Shown: in pieces, positions 61,166-64,000 of the stretch | Position numbering within the stretch: position 1 is the stretch's first letter | How the letters are laid out: every line of letters starts with the position of its first letter | The notes under the pieces: model-generated | The model's input: the letters and a program-made list of their open reading frames with translations, nothing else | What the model was told of the DNA's origin: nothing | The model's database searches: none | From: Sorangium cellulosum So ce56 | Lineage (GTDB): Bacteria; Myxococcota_A; Polyangia; Polyangiales; Polyangiaceae | DNA length: 64,000 bases | Assembly: GCF_000067165.1 (NCBI RefSeq) | Contig: NC_010162.1 | Coordinates: 6,517,001-6,581,000 of the forward strand | Reading direction: 5' to 3' | Position numbers and translations under genes: made by a program

Positions 61166-61525
61166 CTAGCTCTGGCCGGCGGCCTTGCGCTCCTTCGCGC
61201 CCGGCTCCTCGTGCTGGGGCAACGCGCCTTTCGGCTGCGCCTGTTCGGTCGCGCCGCTCTCCGGCGGCGGCTCCTCCTCGGGCGGGGCCGGCGCGCCCGC
61301 GGCCGTGGCCTCGGCGCCGGTCTCCCGCCGCTCGAGCGAGCCCGCGGGGCCGCCGCGGCCCGACTCCTCGTACGGCCCGCCGCCGAGCGAGCCCGGCGCG
61401 CGGAGCTCGGCGTCCTTGGGGTGCGGCCCGTCGAGCCGGAAGATCCCCTTCGATTGATCGACCTCGTCGAACCGCGCGTTCTCCTGCGCCTGCGCCTCGG
61501 ACCGCTGCTTGGCCTTTTGCCCCAT
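61166..61525 (-). CDS. Small hydrophilic acidic protein, 119 residues
   Basis: From the ATG at 61525, with GGAGGGG six bases upstream, the product starts MGQKAKQRSEAQAQENARFD and is dominated by Glu, Pro, Ala and Gly with no hydrophobic core, so it is likely disordered. FRLDGPHPKDAELRAPGSLG is the least repetitive part. The good ribosome-binding site supports it as a gene. No family is recognised. Confidence 0.55.
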   Translation of the reverse strand: MGQKAKQRSEAQAQENARFDEVDQSKGIFRLDGPHPKDAELRAPGSLGGGPYEESGRGGPAGSLERRETGAEATAAGAPAPPEEEPPPESGATEQAQPKGALPQHEEPGAKERKAAGQS

Positions 61526-61626
61526 GATCCCCTCCATCGCCCGGCGCGCAGTGCGTCGACCGCACACACGCCCGCCTCGACCCGCGGCGTGCATGCGAGG
61601 TGCCGGACCGCGCCGGCCCCGCCCGC

Positions 61627-63009
61627 TCACGCCGGCCGCGCCGCGCCCTGCTCCTCCGATGCGGCCCCCGCCGCGACCGGCTGGGTGAGCTGCTCCGAGG
61701 GCGTCCCGGCGGCCATCTGCTGGGCGATGATCAGCTCCCGCGCCTGCTGCCGCAGCCCGGGGAGCCTCGCGGCGAACACCGCCGCCGCGACGACGCAGCA
61801 CGCGCCGCCCGAGGCGACGGTCGCTGGCGCGCCGATCTTGCCCGCGAGCCAGCCGGCGAGCAGCGCGCCGAGCGGGGCCATCCCCATGAACATCATCGCG
61901 TAGACCGCCATGACGCGCCCGCGGAGCGCGTCCGGCACCATCGCCTGCACGAGCGTGTTCGACCCCGCCATCTGCACCATCATCGAGAAGCCGACGGGCA
62001 CGAGCAGGAGCGCCGAGAGCCAGAACGACCGCGACAGCGCGAACAGCCCGAGCGCCACCCCGAACCCCGCGCAGGCCGCGGCGACCCAGCGGCCGAGGCC
62101 ACTGAGCCGCCGCCGGCTGGCGAGGACGAGCGCGCCGAGCAGCGCCCCGACGCCCGACGCGCCCATCAGGATGCCGAGCCCCTGCGCCCCCCCGCGCAGG
62201 ATCCGATCGGCGAAGATCGGCATCAGCACCGCGTACGGCATCGCGGTGACGCTCACGACCCCGAGCAGGAGGAGGAGCGCGCGGATGGCCCTGGTGCGCG
62301 CGACGAACCGGAAGCCCTCGGCCGTATGGGCGAACGCGGAGACGCGCCCGGCGGCTGCCGGACGGGGCGCGACGCGCATCGCCAGGAGGCTCCCGAGCAC
62401 GGCAAGGAAGCTCACCCCGTTCGCGACGAAGCACCACCCCTCGCCGATCGCGCCGACGAGGATGCCCGCCACCGCCGGGCCGAGGATCCGCGCGCCGTTG
62501 AACATCGAGGAGTTGAGCGCGATGGCGTTGGCGAGGTCCTCCCTGCCCACCATCTCGACGACGAACGCCTGCCGCGTCGGGATGTCGAACGCGTTCACGA
62601 CGCCGAGGAGCACGCTGAACCCGAGGATGTGCGGCACCTGGACGTGCCCGCTCAGGGTGAGCGCGCCGAGCCCGAAGGCGAGCGCCATCGCGGCGGACTG
62701 CGTGGCGAGCAGGATGCGGTGGCGGCTCCGCCGGTCGGCCACCGTGCCGCCGATCGGGGCGAGCAGGAAGACAGGGATCTGCGTCGCGAACCCGACGGCG
62801 CCGAGCAGCAGCGACGAGCCCGTCAGCCGGTAGACGAGCCACGACTGGGCGACCGACTGCATCCAGGTGCCCACCAGCGAGACGAGCTGGCCGGCGAAGA
62901 ACAGCTGGTAGTTCCGGTGGCGGAGCGCGCGCAACAGCGACGGGGCGGAGGCCGCCGGGCGCTCGCCACGGCCCGCCGCGGGGGGCGGCTCCGCTTCAGG
63001 CTGACCCAT
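61627..63009 (-). CDS. MFS transporter, DHA3/EntS-type exporter
   Basis: The product is 460 residues from the ATG at 63009, with 12 membrane helices. The N-terminal LRHRNYQLFFAGQLVSLVGTWMQSVAQSWLVYRLT and the loop GTVADRRSRHRILLATQ are typical of the MFS_3 subgroup that exports siderophores, drugs or other small molecules. Segments are shown in part only. The substrate is unknown. It precedes the SDR gene's end by about 130 bp on the same strand, with no sign of an operon. Confidence 0.85.
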   Translation of the reverse strand: MGQPEAEPPPAAGRGERPAASAPSLLRALRHRNYQLFFAGQLVSLVGTWMQSVAQSWLVYRLTGSSLLLGAVGFATQIPVFLLAPIGGTVADRRSRHRILLATQSAAMALAFGLGALTLSGHVQVPHILGFSVLLGVVNAFDIPTRQAFVVEMVGREDLANAIALNSSMFNGARILGPAVAGILVGAIGEGWCFVANGVSFLAVLGSLLAMRVAPRPAAAGRVSAFAHTAEGFRFVARTRAIRALLLLLGVVSVTAMPYAVLMPIFADRILRGGAQGLGILMGASGVGALLGALVLASRRRLSGLGRWVAAACAGFGVALGLFALSRSFWLSALLLVPVGFSMMVQMAGSNTLVQAMVPDALRGRVMAVYAMMFMGMAPLGALLAGWLAGKIGAPATVASGGACCVVAAAVFAARLPGLRQQARELIIAQQMAAGTPSEQLTQPVAAGAASEEQGAARPA

Positions 63010-63142
63010 GGTTGCAGTATGGGGACGCCGGAGGCTCGGGAACCTGGGATCCAAAGGATCCGGGCGCAGCGGGGTCAGGCGCGCGGCCGCCGGCCGGGCT
63101 CCGCCGCGGGGCGCTCCCCCGGGCGCCGCCGTGGCGCGTGGC

Positions 63143-63931
63143 TCAGCCCCCGCCCGCGTAGTTGGCGGGCCACGCCGCCGAGAGGAGGCCCCCGTCGACG
63201 GCGACGTCCTGGCCGGTGATGAACGAGGCCTTGTCGCTGAAGAGGAAGGCGACAAGCGCGGCTACCTCGTCGGGCCCGCCGACGCGGTTCATGGCGTGGA
63301 GCGACGCGGCGAAGGCGCGTCCCTGGGGATCGTCGAGGCGCCATCCGGCCGTCGACATCTCCGACTCGACGACGCCGGGGCTCACCGCGTTGATGCGGAT
63401 CCCCTTCTGCGCGTACTCGACCGCGGCGGTGCGGGTGAGCGCGACGAGGCCGGCCTTGGAGGCAGCGTAGATCGCGAGCCCGGGGAAGAAGCGCGACGTG
63501 GCCACCGACGCGCAGTTGACGATCGAGCCCCCGCCGCTCGCGAGCATGGCTTTGATCTGGTACTTCATGCACCAGAAGACGCCGCGGAGGTTCGTGTCCA
63601 TAACCAGGTCGTAGTCGGCGTTGGACATGTCGGCGAGCGGGATCAAGGAGCCGGAGCCGGCGTTGTTGAAGCTGCAGTCGAGGCGCCCGTAGGTGGACAC
63701 CGCGGCCTTCACGAGCGCCTCGACGTCGCCCTCGACCCGGATGTCGGCGGTGACCCAGGTGATCTCCCCGCCGCGATCCTTGACGGCCGCGACGAGCTTG
63801 CGCCCTTGCGCCTCGCGCCGCGCGCTCGCGACGACCCTGGCGCCCTCGGCGGCCAGCGCGACGGCCGTCGCCCTGCCGATGCCCGAGCTCGCGCCCGTGA
63901 CGATGACGACCTTGTCTTTCAGAGCTCCCAT
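63143..63931 (-). CDS. Classical short-chain dehydrogenase/reductase
   Basis: The product is 262 residues, standard for the family. The NAD(P) motif is TGASSGIG (13-20), with Arg residues after the second strand (SARREAQGR) suggesting NADP. NNAG, the catalytic Ser in CASVATS, and Y-AAS-K in IYAASKAGL are intact, and PGVVESEM and the C-terminal GQDVAVDGGLL are typical. It oxidises or reduces an alcohol/ketone; the substrate is not evident. GAGGGG lies about ten bases before the ATG. Confidence 0.93.
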   Translation of the reverse strand: MGALKDKVVIVTGASSGIGRATAVALAAEGARVVASARREAQGRKLVAAVKDRGGEITWVTADIRVEGDVEALVKAAVSTYGRLDCSFNNAGSGSLIPLADMSNADYDLVMDTNLRGVFWCMKYQIKAMLASGGGSIVNCASVATSRFFPGLAIYAASKAGLVALTRTAAVEYAQKGIRINAVSPGVVESEMSTAGWRLDDPQGRAFAASLHAMNRVGGPDEVAALVAFLFSDKASFITGQDVAVDGGLLSAAWPANYAGGG

Positions 63932-64000
63932 GCCTCACACCCCTCGAAGGTGGCCGGCGCCTCCGAGACAGGCGCCGACGCTTGTGAAATGCAGAGTTAA

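Overview
The window is GC-rich chromosomal DNA that looks like a large-genome myxobacterium close to Sorangium/Polyangiales. The signs are three Hanks-type Ser/Thr kinases in 5 kb, a secreted M36 protease with a MYXO-CTERM-like tail, a DUF1592/DUF1552 pair, secondary-metabolism genes and many GC-rich hairpins. This placement is inferred from gene content. No rRNA, tRNA or CRISPR array was seen.

Layout. 0-4 kb: the 3' end of a truncated SGNH hydrolase and a coupled DUF1592-DUF1552 pair. 4-10 kb: three kinases, one of them (PknK-like) apparently truncated. 10-25 kb: stress and housekeeping genes (YflT-like protein behind a sigma-54 promoter candidate, Bcp peroxiredoxin, DUF4139, DJ-1/PfpI lipoprotein with a Crp/Fnr regulator and a TTGAC-N4-GTCAA box, MscS, vanadium haloperoxidase, WYL regulator with an adjacent palindrome, AlkC-type glycosylase, HD hydrolase, phytol/dolichol-kinase-like protein). 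25.8-30.5 kb: M36 protease and beta-carbonic anhydrase. 30.7-37.9 kb: a candidate terpenoid cluster, with one divergent P450 and then an operon of PAS-STAS regulator, P450, class II-like cyclase and class I-like terpene synthase. 38-39.5 kb: HPP membrane protein, an SDR remnant and a small membrane protein. 39.6-45.5 kb: cysK-cysE divergent from a family 2A encapsulin, its cysteine desulfurase cargo and a rhodanese. 45.5-52.4 kb: DUF885 lipoprotein, small proteins, a RoxA-like di-heme cytochrome c, an esterase and a YbaK protein. 52.4-58.3 kb: an IS3 remnant followed by an AT-richer block of unusual genes. 58.7-64 kb: membrane and hypothetical proteins, an MFS exporter and an SDR.

Two modules stand out. 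The sulfur module puts cysteine synthesis (CysE makes O-acetylserine, CysK adds sulfide) next to a desulfurase predicted to be packaged in an encapsulin shell, with a sulfurtransferase following. Family 2A encapsulins are known as elemental-sulfur stores, so the set reads as cysteine supply, sulfur storage and sulfur release. Its control region has a perfect 16-bp palindrome, 15-bp direct repeats and an unrecognised 36-codon ORF. The terpenoid module has the pieces for a two-step (class II then class I) diterpene pathway with P450 tailoring, but both cyclases carry non-standard acidic motifs.

Functional calls rest on reading translated sequence and motifs; no database search was run.
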